NCBI RefSeq assembly: GCF_023078275.1
Contig: NC_062980.1
Location: 5,630,401-5,694,400 of the forward strand
Length of the DNA stretch: 64,000 bases
Direction: 5' to 3'
Source: Leguminivora glycinivorella
Taxonomy: Eukaryota; Arthropoda; Insecta; Lepidoptera; Tortricidae
Shown one piece after another: positions 23,102-34,519 of this stretch. Below the pieces are notes generated by a model. The model did no database searches. It worked only from the letters and a program-made list of their open reading frames with translations, and was not told where the DNA came from. A program made the position numbers and the translations under genes. Within the stretch, counting starts at the first letter, position 1, and each line of letters starts with the position of its first letter.

Positions 23102-25969
23102 TGTAACAGAACAAGCATCTATGACGAGGAAATGGACTCGTTATTACATATAAAACTTACGGCGAATCAACTTTTCCTTGACCAACTTTTTGGTGCATAT
23201 TTCCTTCGGGATTTCATTGAATATTTTAACAAATAATATCTGCGAAGCTTTATCACATGTTTAGTTACGTCATCACTCATAAAATTCACTATTATTTGAT
23301 GCACAACTTATTGGAAAAAGCTTATTTACAAACTATATTCACATGGATGGATTGTTGACATTGACAATCTGATCTGACAAACGAATGACGTTCCGATATT
23401 GCGTCTTGGTTCTAATTACAAGTCAGAGAGGTAATAATCACTAATATTGATTATTATACTTCCTGAATATATCATTCAATGTAACAATTAGGAACAAATG
23501 TGATCTTTCATTGCGAAGTTACTTACTAAATTGATTTAAACAATCTTTCACAAAATAATATTTACGTAAAAATATTTACGAAACACTCCACTATTGGACT
23601 ACATAGGTAACAATATCAATAGCTCTGTCTCTCTCTAAAACACGTGCAAGCATGCAGATGTTACTACTGATAGGTAAACGATTATTTGCTGAGAGAACAT
23701 GGACGTTAAATGTATAGGGTGTACGGCTTAGTAAACAAACCAGTCTCCATTATGTCCTCAGTAGGTCTCCAGTCTCCAGTATGTCTCTGTTATGTCTCCA
23801 TTGTGTCTCCAATATGTCTCCATTATGTCTCCAGTCTCCAGTATGTCTCTGTTATGTCTCTGTTAAGTCTCCAGTATGTCTCCGGTCTCCATTATGTCCC
23901 CAGTCTCTGTTGTGTCTCCATTAGATACTATAAAAGGGTCGGAGCGAGCCGACGCGCGTCATTCTTACAATATCCACAAGACTAACAGTGTCTCTGGCTT
24001 TCGTGTGTTATACTGGTGAGTGAAGTTGTTCTGCTATTATTTCTCTGTTTGTTTCTACTTGGAAATTATTCTAAGTGATTGTAAACTTTGAAATTGTGTC
24101 TTTGTTTGATTGTGCGGGGACAATATCGTCGTACAGTTGGACTTAGACCTATGGTGGAATTGCTTTACCGTCAGTTGTGGGGTTAATTTAGTGTTCTATT
24201 TATAGTGTAGTGTTACATTTAAATTGATGTGTATAGTGAAGTTTTCTGTGCTTTGTTTCATGAGTGCCGTCAAGCAATACAAAGACTGGGTCGATGTATG
24301 GCTGGTGCTTGGAGATAAGTCTGTGTTTGGTTTTGTAGGGAGTAATTCTTGCAAAACTAAGCTTAGATTATAGCACGTAAAGGAAACTTCATTCGTTTAT
24401 TTAGTTGGTCAGTAAAATTGAATTTAGTAATTTTCCATGGGGTTATTTAGTGAAAGTTATAAGCCAGATCATTGTTTGTGACAGACTGTTGTCCGGCTAA
24501 GCGCTTTATACCTTGCGGCTGTTAAACATAAGGCGTTTAGGGGTCTTTTGTTCCAAGTGGAGGGCTTGGGCGCTTTTATTTACTTACAAAAGCGTATTTT
24601 CTCACCGGTCTCAAAGAGTCCAACTGTTAGATGGAAGTGAGGACTTTCACGATTGACGAAAGACATTAGGAGTAATCCTTGCTCACTGAAGTCGGCAGTA
24701 TTTGAGGCTGGGGTCCTATATATATTTATATTTATTTACTCGGTGCTCTGGTTCATGCTGGCGTTGGTCGCTGGGGATTTCGGTTGTGATCGATCCATAT
24801 CTAAGTAAAGTTTGATCGCAGCTGGGTCTTCCGTGTGGCTGGTACTGGTGTGTCTTAGAATACTAGATATATACACGGATAGGGCGATCTACTCTCTGCT
24901 ACCCTAGCCCGCGGGCAAAAGCAGAGGGGGGGATCTGACCGACACAAGCCTATAGGTTGCCTATCTCAGCTTCGCTGGCTGAACTGTACAGCTTATGGTA
25001 GGGATACACTTGTGCATATTCTGAACATTAGATCTATGGTAAGTGACGGTCTGTGTTTCAGATATGTTAGAGTAGGGAAAACGATAGGACTAGGGTAGAG
25101 TCACACACTATTTCTATGAAAGTAGAGTTCTTTTATGATTGGTCTTGGAATATAATTGGTCAACGTGTATTGTGGAGAAATAATTTAACTACTACTATTT
25201 ATATGGGTTAAATGGACTTTAAATGTGGTGTTTACTATCTTAAAATATGTGGTAAAACTGGTAACTTATAAAATCTCTTATTACTTAAATTATTTGAGTG
25301 AAATTAATAATTGTGGTAGCAATTTCTGATCTTTCGGTGTGGCTGCGGGACACTTAGTGTTGCTAACTAGTTTTTCAAGGTAAATTCTATCAAATTGGCT
25401 AGGGAAACAAACTGTCTTTGGAATAAAAGGAATTGTTTGTTATAGGGCCCAGTGGCATGCGAGCGCCGTCCACTGATGGAAAGTCTAAAGCTTAGAAAAG
25501 TTTGACTTACTTATTTCTTATAAAAGTTAGCAACTGCTCGGTGTTTCGATAAAACATTAGAAAGATCGAGAAGTTATGGTCTATTAGCAGTATTGGGAAA
25601 AAGGGGGGTTTAGCTAGGGAAAAAGAAACAAAATAAAAAAGGGGGTTAGTTTGTAGATAGATAGCCCTTCAGGCTTACTTGCTTAGGATCCTGATAAAGT
25701 GGTTTGATCAGGTCAGGGGTCCCATACCGAATCGCAAGCCCTTGCCCAAACCGGGACCACTAATAAGGCGTAGCGGATGATTACCAAAATATTTTTTAAT
25801 ATTTATTTCATGTATGTTTCACTCACTAACTTTTATACTAAAAATTTCTTCATCACGTCATTAATTTTCTCACATATAACTTTCTAGGCCTAAATCTGAT
25901 AAAATACTCTTCTATAACACTATATTATTATGCTACAATAACCTTTATTCTTCTTTAAAATATAAATAA
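23102..25969 (+). repeat. Element A 3' LTR (2,868 bp)
   Basis: Near-identical copy of 12084-14950. Its last base is followed by GTGT, the target duplication, and then by receptor coding sequence in frame. The TATA box is at 23929 and the splice donor near 24016. Confidence 0.9.
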
Positions 25970-26198
25970 GTGTGTATCCAAATGTGTTAGTAAGTGTTGC
26001 GATAGAGGCTTTAACTTTGATTTTGACATGGATAAATGTGTGCCGGCTAGTGATAATGAGTTATTTACTGTGAAAAGGAACGTTTTTTATTACGATAATC
26101 CTGTGGGTGAGGTGTATTTGGATGATATTTTGACTCCGGTTTACGGGAAAGCTTGTGGTGGTTTCTACCGGTATAATTATGAATTTAGACTGCAATCG
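25970..26198 (+). pseudogene. Methuselah-like receptor gene, first exon, 3' part
   Basis: After the duplicated GTGT the frame reads VSKCVSKCCDRGFNFDF, then MDKCVPASDNELF and on to YEFRLQS. It ends at a strong donor (CAATCG then GTGAGT, GT at 26199) in phase 0. The C..C..KCC..G....C..KCV pattern is the cysteine signature of the Methuselah ectodomain, also seen at 32796-33242. Together with 12000-12083 it forms one exon of 103 codons encoding a signal peptide and a shortened ectodomain. The ATG at 26028 is internal and probably not a true start. No downstream exon was identified. Confidence 0.75.
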
Positions 26199-26227
26199 GT
26201 GAGTTCTTGTTTTATTTCAGTTTTTTA

Positions 26228-26830
26228 ACCGTCGCCTCATATCTCTCAAGAAGGACGGTTATCAAGTCGTATGTATGTTTTTTTTTTTTTAAATGTTTGT
26301 TCCTCGATATCTCCGTCGTTACTAGACCGATTTTGAAATATTTTTTTTATTGAATGTATATGCATACAGATTGATCCCATTTTTCTCAGAACCCAGTTCT
26401 GATGATGAGATCCTGGAGAAATCGAGGGAACTCCTCAAATCTGAAAGGCATAAATATGGTAATTTTTGTATTTTTAAAGGAACAGCATGAATTTACGTAC
26501 GGAACAGTGACATTTGGTGCAGTGGAAGTGCTGATGACGGTCAGAACGGAACTCCTCAAATCTGAACGGCACGCTTATAGTGACTTTGGTATTTTTATAA
26601 GAACAGCATGCCCTTACGTCCAGAACAGTGACATTTGGTGCAGTGGAACTCCTGATGATGGTCAGAACGGAACTCCTCAAATCTGAACGGCACGCTTATA
26701 GTGACTTTGGTATTTTTATAAGAACAGCATTCACTTACGTCCAGAATAGTGACATTTGGTGCAGTGGAACTGTTGGTGATGGTCAGAACCGAAATACGTA
26801 ATCCAACATTCGCAAGTAGCTTTCACCAGA
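26228..26830 (+). repeat. Dispersed repeat with 121-bp tandem units
   Basis: A non-coding lead (ACCGTCGCCTCATATCTCTC, then CTCGATATCTCCGTCGTTAC) runs into tandem units. The motif A(C/T)AGTGACATTTGG starts at 26504, 26625 and 26746, an exact 121-bp period. Each unit includes GGAACTCCTCAAATCTGAAC and TTTTATAAGAACAGCAT. A diverged fourth unit starts near 26400. Short open frames here are products of the repeat. Confidence 0.75.
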
Positions 26831-27435
26831 ACCACAAAGGCGGCGGTTTTTTTTTTCTTAAAAATTATCCTCCCTTTAATTGATACGTTACGTTATTTTT
26901 AAAGCTTTTATGATATACTTAACTTTCATTTGAAGACACAGATATTTTGGAATAAAATGTTTATAAGATTCCCTCGGATTCAGAAAAGAAGAAAAAAGAA
27001 TTTTCGAAGATTTTGAATTCAGTCATTCATCCAAAGCTCTTGCGATATAAAAGGGACCTGTCTTAATAGAAAATATAAGAAAAAATAAAATTCACCACTT
27101 CAGAACTGTACTTTGAAACTCTTGACCATTCGAAACAATAGTCTAGTCTAGTCGCTTGCAATAATACGAGTAACGTTACTCTTCGTAAAGCGATAAGATC
27201 GTGTCACATAGGTTTAATTTTTTCGGCCTTCGAAAAGTAACATATTATTGCAGGTGACTGTCCAACTACTGTACCTATAGCTACTGAATCTTCTTTATTG
27301 TTCTCGTAAGTTTGTCACACCAAAGTATTCGCAATAACTGCTTCTAAACCAATTTATTAACTCGCTAATAGATCTGTCAGCCGAGCCTACTTCAGAGCCT
27401 CTACCATGGGCCATGTTTAAAATTTTCAAATAGCT

Positions 27436-27722
27436 ACATTATTCGATGGCGCTAATAAATTCAAGACATTGGATGAAGAAAGTGAAGCGCTCCCAAATGG
27501 TTAGTATTTTTAGCGCCATCTATTAAATACTATCATAACTACACTGATGATGCCTACAATTTTTTTTTAATGTTTGTAGACACGAAAAAAATTTAGGGGA
27601 AAATATGATTTTGGCCACTTCCAGGCTGCGAACAGCGCCATCTAGTTTTAAGCCTAAAAGGCCCATACATTTCGGGGGTACGCTTTTTTGTATGGGCTTT
27701 GTCAGTCCAGCATTAAGTAAAT
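27436..27722 (+). repeat. Dispersed repeat X, copy 1
   Basis: Shares AGCGCCATCTATTAAATACT, ATCATAACTACACTGATGAT, GGGGAAAATATGATTTT, CCACTTCCAGGCTGCGAA and TTTTTTGTATGG with 33518-33905, in the same order. Copy 2 carries a nested insertion that this copy lacks. Confidence 0.7.
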
Positions 27723-27867
27723 CGTTCTTGGTAGAACCAAATATAACGTGCTCATAATAGCCCAGCGACCTTCAAATCAAGGGTTACAGGAACCTTCTGG
27801 GCGAGCTCCATCATGTGCCACGTCTTCGCCTCGGCTAGTTTATGATCATAACCACAATACAAAATTT

Positions 27868-28041
27868 TAAAATTTAAATTTTGAAGAAACCTCCGACATA
27901 GTAGACCGATTTTCATCAAACATGGCTAAGCTTTCAACCAAAAAAAAAACTAAATATAAATCGGTTCATCCGTTCGAAAGCTACAATGCCAGAGACTCGT
28001 CAAACTTATAACACCCCGTCATTTTTAAGTTAGGGGTTAAA
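27868..28041 (-). repeat. Dispersed TGTC-microsatellite repeat, copy 2
   Basis: Minus-strand copy of the family at 10752-10970. It keeps CGACATAGTAGACCGATTTT, CATGGCTAAG, CGGTTCATCCGTTCG, CGTCAAACTTATAACACCCC and GGGGTTAAAA, but its microsatellite is almost lost. Confidence 0.7.
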
Positions 28042-29049
28042 AAGAACGTATGCAAAAGCGTCAAAATCTCATGGTAGGGGCACTAGGAGCCCAGAAGCTT
28101 TATTACGTGTCCGTCAAATTAATCCTGTGACACCTGGGACACGTTGACGCGTTTATGGGTGACGCGTGTCGTTCATCGCCGAAACCGTTGCTAAGTAATT
28201 GGGCGGTGGAGGGTTAATTTGTGGATGTACGTTTTATTGCTTGTGGAACTGATAAGTGGTAGTAATTGGTAGTAATCAGTTTATAACTACAACATTTTAC
28301 AGGAATTTAGAGAGATTTTGGAGCTGTGGCATAGGTATTGTAATTTTTTTATACAAGGTGTTCCAAACCTTGACGTCAAAATTTTTTTTTAGATTCTTCA
28401 CATCATGGGCTATCAGAATATACCCCATGTATATTGGCCGATTTTTTGTACTTTTCGAGTTACGAGTTTAGTTTTATTTAATATGTACTTTTGCGCTTGT
28501 GTAAACTTGTATTACATAGCCAAATGAGAATAGGTATCTAGTAATTAAATTTTTGTTTGTCAAAAACCAATATAGATTTACACTAGTTTGAATTACATAC
28601 AATATAATTTGTGAATGGCTAAAACTATGTTGATACAAACATTTGTCAACAAATTTTGGGCCACCTGTGTGATGGGAAAATGCCGATAATACGAAGCAGG
28701 TTGAGTGGAGAAAACTAGGGATGCATCACGTATGCATGCTTTACCCGTCAGTGGGACACTAAAAAATAAATTTACTCTTAACTACGCAAGCGATATGAAT
28801 AAAAGTATCTCAATTTTTTTTACTATTATAATACACAAAGGGCTCCCACATCAATCCGGTGTTTAGTTTATCTTCTTCCTGTTGTTGTGTGATATAGTAT
28901 GCATGGCGCTTATCTGCTTAATTTTGTTTCCATTTTAAGCCCATTCCTGCTTAGAGGCAAATATTTTGAAATAACTCATATTGCACAAAAGGAGCATTCA
29001 TCTATGTCTGTGTGCTTTATGTGGGTTCAAGAACTTGCGACTCAATACA
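28042..29049. other. Intergenic, no feature recognised
   Basis: AT-rich sequence without convincing exons. The open frame at 28256-28471 is hydrophobic, isolated and without splice signals that would support it. Confidence 0.4.
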
Positions 29050-29184
29050 GACACATACAGATACTTGCATCTGATATTTGAATGTCCGATCTCCTTCCTT
29101 CATGTCATCATGTCTGACCGGTTTCAATACAGATACCTACTTGCATCTGATACTTGCATGTCCGATCTCCTTCCTTCATGTCTG
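29050..29184 (+). repeat. Short imperfect tandem duplication flanking a SINE
   Basis: CAGATACTTGCATCTGATA, GTCCGATCTCCTTCCTTCA and TGTCTGACCGGTTT each occur twice, about 75-80 bp apart. The second copy ends where the SINE begins (29185). Confidence 0.65.
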
Positions 29185-29439
29185 ACCGGTTTGGCCTAGT
29201 TGGTAGTGACCCTGCCTGCTACGCCGCGGTCCTGGGTTCGAATCCCGGTAAGGGCATTTGTTTGTGTGATGAGCACAGACATTTGTTCCTGAGTCATGGA
29301 TGTTTTCTATGTATATAAGTATTTGTATATTATGTATATCGTTGTCTGAGTACCGACATTACAAGGCTTCTTGAGCTTACCGTGGGGCTCAGTCAATTTG
29401 TGTACCTAAAGATGTCCTATAATATTTATTTATTTATTC
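29185..29439 (+). mobile_element. tRNA-derived SINE
   Basis: The head has pol III promoter boxes: an A box TGGCCTAGTTGG at 29192-29203 and a B box GGTTCGAATCC about 35 bp further on, within a tRNA-like fold. A tRNA-unrelated body follows (TGTGTGATGAGCACAGACAT, CCTGAGTCATGGATGTTTTC, GTGGGGCTCAGTCAATTTGT), ending in ATTTATTTATTT. This head-body-tail layout is diagnostic of tRNA-derived SINEs, which copy themselves with LINE reverse transcriptase. Pattern and body match SINEs widespread in noctuid moths. Confidence 0.85.
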
Positions 29440-29904
29440 ATACATATATCGGTGGATAAAACGGCCCTTATTCTACGTGAAGCATAATGACCCTTTAAGC
29501 ATGGAACGTCACATATAAGTCGTCCTCGGATCTCAAGTATTCGTTTATTATTGAGGCAGTTCGATGAACCAATTTTTCGTACCTATAATAAAACAGCAAG
29601 CTTTTAGGAATCAAGTGGCTATACTGCTAGAACGGTTCATTGGCCCCGTGATTCAGATTGATTAAGGGATTTAAGGGTCAACAAGTGGCTATAAATATTA
29701 TTATAACATGAATCAGATCAATATTTTTACAGGATGTTTTCTTCAAGGGGCCAATCTCAAAAACGTGAAGAAATACAGGTATTTTTTCCTATTTCATGCA
29801 AGATATCATAGTACAGCCGCCATCAGATATATCGGAGCTATATGCCCTCCCTTCAAGTATGGTGAAAGTCAAACATAACAAAATCAACCAGTAGGTATTT
29901 TTGC

Positions 29905-29990
29905 TGTTACTCAGAGCCACTTGACCGCTGTTCCAGAAGGTTGCTGGTTCGAATCCTGTAGAAGGTGTTGATTTCCCAATTTTCCATTTT
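29905..29990 (+). repeat. Possible degraded tRNA-derived SINE head
   Basis: GCTGGTTCGAATCCTGTAGAAGGTG contains a perfect B box (GGTTCGAATCC). The upstream ACTCAGAGCCACTTGACCG sits where an A box would be but is poorly conserved. No body or tail was recognised. Confidence 0.35.
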
Positions 29991-30708
29991 TAAAATGTCT
30001 ATTTCCTCTTATTTTTTGTCATGTTTATTTTTATTTTTAGGCTAATTCGTAGAACAACGCGGGGCTTTTACAAATTGACGCATTCTTTAGAACCGGTTTT
30101 TAATATAATCGAACTGGCTAGATCTAAATATCTGGACGTAAAGTCTATGAGTAGCTATTCTTACGTTATTTGAAGAGCATTTTTACAACTTGATTTTAGA
30201 TGTAAAATCTAGTTCAGTGCTATGTAGCCGCGTTATCGACGTAAATACCATTATGAGCGAAAGCGCAGAAAAAGTACCTGAAAGTTTTTTTTTGTCGATT
30301 TTGACCACATTTTTTTTTCTCCTTGTGACTTCAGGACGGTATGGACCACGTGTGGTTTAAGCCAGGTTTCTCCAACTACCGGTGTCTACATACAATATAT
30401 GTACATATATAATATGCGCAAGGCATCTAGCCAAACGTGCATTCGTTCACACTGTGACGCAAACGATAGGTAATAAGTATGCAATTGGCTCTGTCGCGCC
30501 AGTGTGGCGATTAGAGACAGAAAACCGAGAAAACTATGAAACGATACGGAACGCCAACAATTGTAATTTGGCTAGAAAGCGAGCAGAAAATAACTTTTTC
30601 TAAAATATGTTTGACCTAAATAGACAAGAATAAATCTAACAAATTAAAAGATTTACTTAATGATTTCAACAGCAAAGGAATCTTGTTATGAAACAGTTAC
30701 AGATGGAC

Positions 30709-30976
30709 TAGATATATTTTAAGAGTTTTGAATGATTCACGGTTATTTTTATTAGACTTATATTGACCGGGATATAGACCGTGATTATCTTTTTGATTTT
30801 TGTCGAGCTCCCGATATTTCGACGCAGTTGCATGCATCATGATCACGGAAAACGTGACGGAAAACGTTTTCCGTGATCATGATGCATGCAACTGCGTCGA
30901 AATATCGGGAGCTCGACAAAAATCAAAAAGGTAATCACGGTCTATATCCCGGTCAATATAAGTCTAGATATATTTT
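30709..30976. mobile_element. 214-bp near-perfect palindrome bounded by 13-bp direct repeats
   Basis: Arms of 102 bp (30753-30854 and 30865-30966) are complementary with one mismatch noticed and a 10-bp centre. CTAGATATATTTT occurs at 30709-30721 and 30964-30976, enclosing the palindrome plus 31 extra bases on the left. This is the same asymmetric layout as the Penelope-like insertion at 34893-39264. The right arm contains GTCGAAATATCGGGAGCTC after ATGATGCATGCAAC, loosely like a hammerhead core. A non-autonomous Penelope-related element is possible; a MITE is the alternative. Confidence 0.6.
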
Positions 30977-32163
30977 TCTATACAAACGAAATAGTTTAGA
31001 TGAAATGTTTTGAAACAAACGTCTAAACATAGAAATAAATTGCAGAAGCTTCAAGCAAATTATAATTTTCACATCAAAATTCACATTCACTTTATCATTT
31101 ATTCCTGCTTGTTAAAATCAAGTTTTTTTAATTTTACTTGTATTATTTTTCGAAGCAAAGAATTCTAGCTATAAATGGAAACTGTTTTGGCTTATGAGTT
31201 AACTATGTTTGTTTACCTTAATGTATTATTATGTGCTGTATCTCTCCCAAATAAATTAAATTAAATTTTCAAATATTGTAGGTATGTACTTAAGTTTGTA
31301 CTTAGGTTATAACCTACATATTTTTACACTATTATACATACTATGTACAGTTGCATTCACAAACGCCTTTACAAGCCAATATATGTTTACACTTCTCTAA
31401 GATCCTTTACAATATATTAAACAATAAATTATAAATTCTATTCGTGTTATGTTTATAGAACTTTGGCTTGTAAAGATATTTGCAAACACGAGTCAAACAA
31501 CATAAAAAATACGAAACATTTTGAAATGAATTAGTTTGTTTTCCTAGCGGAAATACACGTATAGGTTTTAGTATTAAGACCTACCTACTTCATAATTGCT
31601 TATATATCTAAAACTTCTAACTAAATGTAGGTAAAAAATAATTATTCTGTGCAGCCTGTTTTAACGAAAAAACACAGCTGCGTTATCAACGCTAGTACAC
31701 GTTTAATAATAGTACCATATCCAATTTGAAATTTAGTGCACGCGTCCGTTTTTCAGGGTTCCGTACCTTAAACGTGACAATTACTAAAAAAAGGTCTACA
31801 CTACCGTATGAGGTTCTTTAAATTAAAAAAAAAACGAGGTGTTCATGGTTTGTAAGTTTTGAAATGAATAATTTTATTAAGGACTTAAATAGACTTTATA
31901 TTACATACAAAGTATAGTTTTGAGGATTTTTGTTATTGTTTGTTATTATTATTGTTAGTTAGCAATTAATGAGTTGAATAGTTAGCTAATATATTTTAAT
32001 TTAATTTAATATTAATTGCATAGTTATTTAAAATTTTCAAAATATTGGTTACACATGAATATTTGGTTGCAAAAAAATAATAATTCCGAAGATTGAGTTT
32101 GCGTGAATACGGAACCCCCACGAAGTTACAGTGACTTGTACTTGGCACATTTACACACTCAAA

Positions 32164-32474
32164 CTATAGACCGTCAACCAAATCTTGTCACTAGAAAAAG
32201 GCGGCAAATTTGAAAAATCGCGGGCTAGCAACACTAGTTTTTGGAACGAAACGACGAAATTGTGGAAATCTCCACCCTACCAAAAAGAGAAATAACTAGC
32301 ATATATCCGTCTCTTTTTAATACATTATCTAATTCGTAAGGAAGGAGCGAGCTTCTTGAAAAAAATATATCTGTGGCTGTTCGACGTACATTGCTGGTTT
32401 TTGTTCCATTTTTAGGGATACCATACTTTAGTTTGATGTATTGCTACTGCCAAAATTTGGTTGACAGGCTATAG
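32164..32474. mobile_element. MITE-like element (CTATAGACCGTCAACCAAAT ends)
   Basis: CTATAGACCGTCAACCAAAT at the left is mirrored by ATTTGGTTGACAGGCTATAG at the right. The element is 311 bp and non-coding. It is a common pattern in moth genomes. Confidence 0.7.
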
Positions 32475-32795
32475 ATTGACGTTCGGGGTCATAAAACATC
32501 TCTCACATCTCTGTTCCTCACACGCAAATACAGCAAAAATGAAAGGGATAGTCGTCAATTTGATTCGAGAATAACGCGTCAGTTTCTTTGTAAAGTTTTT
32601 ATGCATCCGCACCCGCTGTGACGAGTGTGACGTATTGTGTATAGCTACGAGCGCGGCTGTACCACGAAGCTCTGTGAAATAAAACCAGATGCCGGCCGGC
32701 CCTCTACCAGTGCGATGCGAAGGCCCGCGCGTCATCGGTACCGCGATAACTTTTTAAAACTTTTTTTTAAAACCGCGAGTGACAAAATTTCGAAA

Positions 32796-33242
32796 ATGGA
32801 ACGAACTTTTACAAAAATCTTCGCGGTTTTGCTGATCGTCTTTTGTTTTAAAGCGACATCTGCACTCGAATGCTCGGAGAGGGACCGATACAATTTGACC
32901 GGATTGGTTAATCGGGACGGTGTGTACACCCTTAACGGACTGCAGTTTTCCAACCATTACGCGTTTAATAAACTAATTGACGGTGTTAATTATACCTTCG
33001 GCTGTGAATGTAAAAGTGGACCGTGTTTTGTGAAATGTTGCCCCCTCGGTTATGTAAAGAAGTTTGGCGTTCGTAAATGCATACTGGCAGAGGGGACATT
33101 GAAGGATCGCGTACAAAATAGTGAGCTTAGTCTAAATTATGTTGACACTTACAAGAAACCGTTGAACGTTAAAGAAGCGAAAATGATGTATGGGATCGAA
33201 TGTGATTTTTATTTAGAGGATTTGGACTGGTATCTTCAGGAG
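32796..33242 (+). CDS. Methuselah-like receptor, first coding exon (signal peptide and ectodomain)
   Basis: The ATG at 32796, chosen because it directly precedes a signal peptide (residues 1-24, hydrophobic core IFAVLLIVFCF, cleavage likely after SALE), opens 149 codons ending at a strong donor (CAGGAG then GTAAGT, GT at 33243) in phase 0. The in-frame extension upstream to 32637 lacks protein features. The mature part has an N-glycosylation site (NLT), an aromatic beta-rich stretch and the Cys core FGCECKSGPCFVKCCPLGY..KKFGVRKC, the signature of the Methuselah extracellular domain. Such receptors signal through a seven-helix domain encoded by later exons, not seen here. The gene is paralogous to the split exon at 12000/25970, with the same strand and same donor phase, suggesting a tandem family. 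Confidence 0.8.
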
Positions 33243-33322
33243 GTAAGTTTGTTATTATTTTTACATAGGTATGCTTCTCATACAACTTAATACTTAGGGC
33301 TACGATACAATATAAGTGCAAC

Positions 33323-33463
33323 ATATGTGAGTGTGCACGGGAAAACGTCCCACTTTGTCGATTGCTGTAAAGTCGCTTTGTCAGTTTATTAATATAAAGA
33401 TAAAAGTAAACCTCGCCTGAATGGTAACCGACAAAGTGGGTCGTTTTACTAAACACACTCATA
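33323..33463. mobile_element. MITE-like inverted-repeat element in the receptor intron
   Basis: ATATGTGAGTGTG ... CCCACTTTGTCG on the left is mirrored by CGACAAAGTGGG ... CACACTCATAT on the right. It has no coding content and lies 80 bp inside the intron after the receptor exon. Confidence 0.65.
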
Positions 33464-33517
33464 TATATGGAAACCAAGGATGATTTATATAGGATTGATA
33501 ATCTTCATACTAAGCGT

Positions 33518-33905
33518 ACCTCAATTTTTTAGCGCCACCTATTAAATACTATCATAACTACACTGATGATACCTACAAACAATTTCTTTTAACACTTTCG
33601 CTACCAAGAACCCGACTGTCGGGCACACCGCTCGTAGAAGCGTAGCCGATTACATGGGTTTCCCCGTATGTAGCGAAAATGTCGTAGCGCCGCGTAGAGC
33701 CCGGTTTCGAAAGTGTTAATGTGTATTGACGAGATATCATGATTGTAAATTTGTATACCTCTAAATAATAAAAACAGACAAAAACATTTGGGGAAAATAT
33801 GATTTTTACCACTTCCAGGCTGCGAAACAGCGCCATCTTGTTTTATCTTTAAAAGGCTCATACGTGTCTTTTTTGTATGGACTTTGTCAGTCCCGGTCCC
33901 TCGTT
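33518..33905 (+). repeat. Dispersed repeat X, copy 2, with nested insertion
   Basis: Same ordered blocks as 27436-27722. The middle is interrupted by a segment bounded by TTAACACTTTCG (33589) and CGAAAGTGTTAA (to 33719). Confidence 0.7.
33589..33719. mobile_element. 131-bp MITE nested in repeat X
   Basis: Terminal inverted repeats TTAACACTTTCG / CGAAAGTGTTAA are perfect over 12 bp. The inside is comparatively CpG-rich (GACTGTCGGGC, GTCGTAGCGCCGCG). Its absence from the otherwise matching copy at 27436-27722 defines it as a later insertion. Confidence 0.7.
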
Positions 33906-34201
33906 CTTGATGGAAACTATACGCGGGCGATTCAGTAATGTGTATCGCAGCGTGCATTTCCCATCCAAGTTGCAGTTCTTATGAGGTCCATTGATAAAAT
34001 ACGTAAGTGCAACACATCACCCAAATATTTAGACATAACCACAAATATATAGGCATTTTTAACACAAACGTAATTACAAGTAGGTTATAAAAACTTGATT
34101 GAGTAACTTACCAAAGAAAGAAATCGTAATAAATTAAATTGTAATGCACCAATGTCAAAGCAGGTGTATGTTAGGAATAACGTACCTAACCACAAAATTA
34201 A

Positions 34202-34459
34202 ATTTTTTTAAAAACCCCGACCGCGACATAGTGGACCTATTTTCATGAAACGTGGTTAAGAACACTCCCGACTAATTCAGCTTTCAAACAAAAAAAACTA
34301 AATCTAAATCGGTTCATCCGTTCGGGAGCTACGATGCCACAGACAGACAGACACGTCAAACTTATAATAAATTGTTAAACGTATTCGTCGTAGTCGTTAA
34401 ATCGCAATATGTTAGGTTAAACTTATAATAACCGTCGTTTTTGCATTGGGGGTTAAAAA
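34202..34459 (-). repeat. Dispersed TGTC-microsatellite repeat, copy 3
   Basis: Minus-strand copy with AAAACCCCGACCGCGACATA, ACTCCCGACTAATTCAGC, CGGTTCATCCGTTCGGGAGC, a short GACA run and GGGGGTTAAAAA at the far end. About 55 bp near 34375-34430 (GTATTCGTCGTAGTCG) is extra compared with other copies. Confidence 0.75.
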
Positions 34460-34519
34460 CCTAACATATTGTACCTACTTTCTTGTAGGCTTAGAATAAA
34501 TTTAAAAGTGGAAAATGTC

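Larger units (their letters stand above)
12084..25969 (+). mobile_element. Element A: 13.9-kb LTR element without ORFs (LARD-like), inserted in an exon
   Basis: Two direct repeats (12084-14950 and 23102-25969) flank an 8.15-kb interior. Both start TGTAACAG, the usual TG start of an LTR, and end TATAAATAA, which lacks the canonical CA end. The flanks share GTGT (12080-12083 and 25970-25973), a 4-bp target duplication as seen with some Ty3/Gypsy- or BEL-type integrases. A G-rich stretch (TGGGGGCGAG) precedes the second LTR and may be the polypurine tract. No tRNA primer site was recognised after the first LTR. There is no gag-pol ORF, so the element fits a large retrotransposon derivative mobilised in trans. 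By eye the LTRs differ at two sites, so the insertion is very young. Confidence 0.85.

Noticed and set aside
12084..25969. Segmental duplication instead of an LTR element
   Set aside because: TG start, 4-bp flanking duplication and exact restoration of a host reading frame fit integration, not a tandem duplication.
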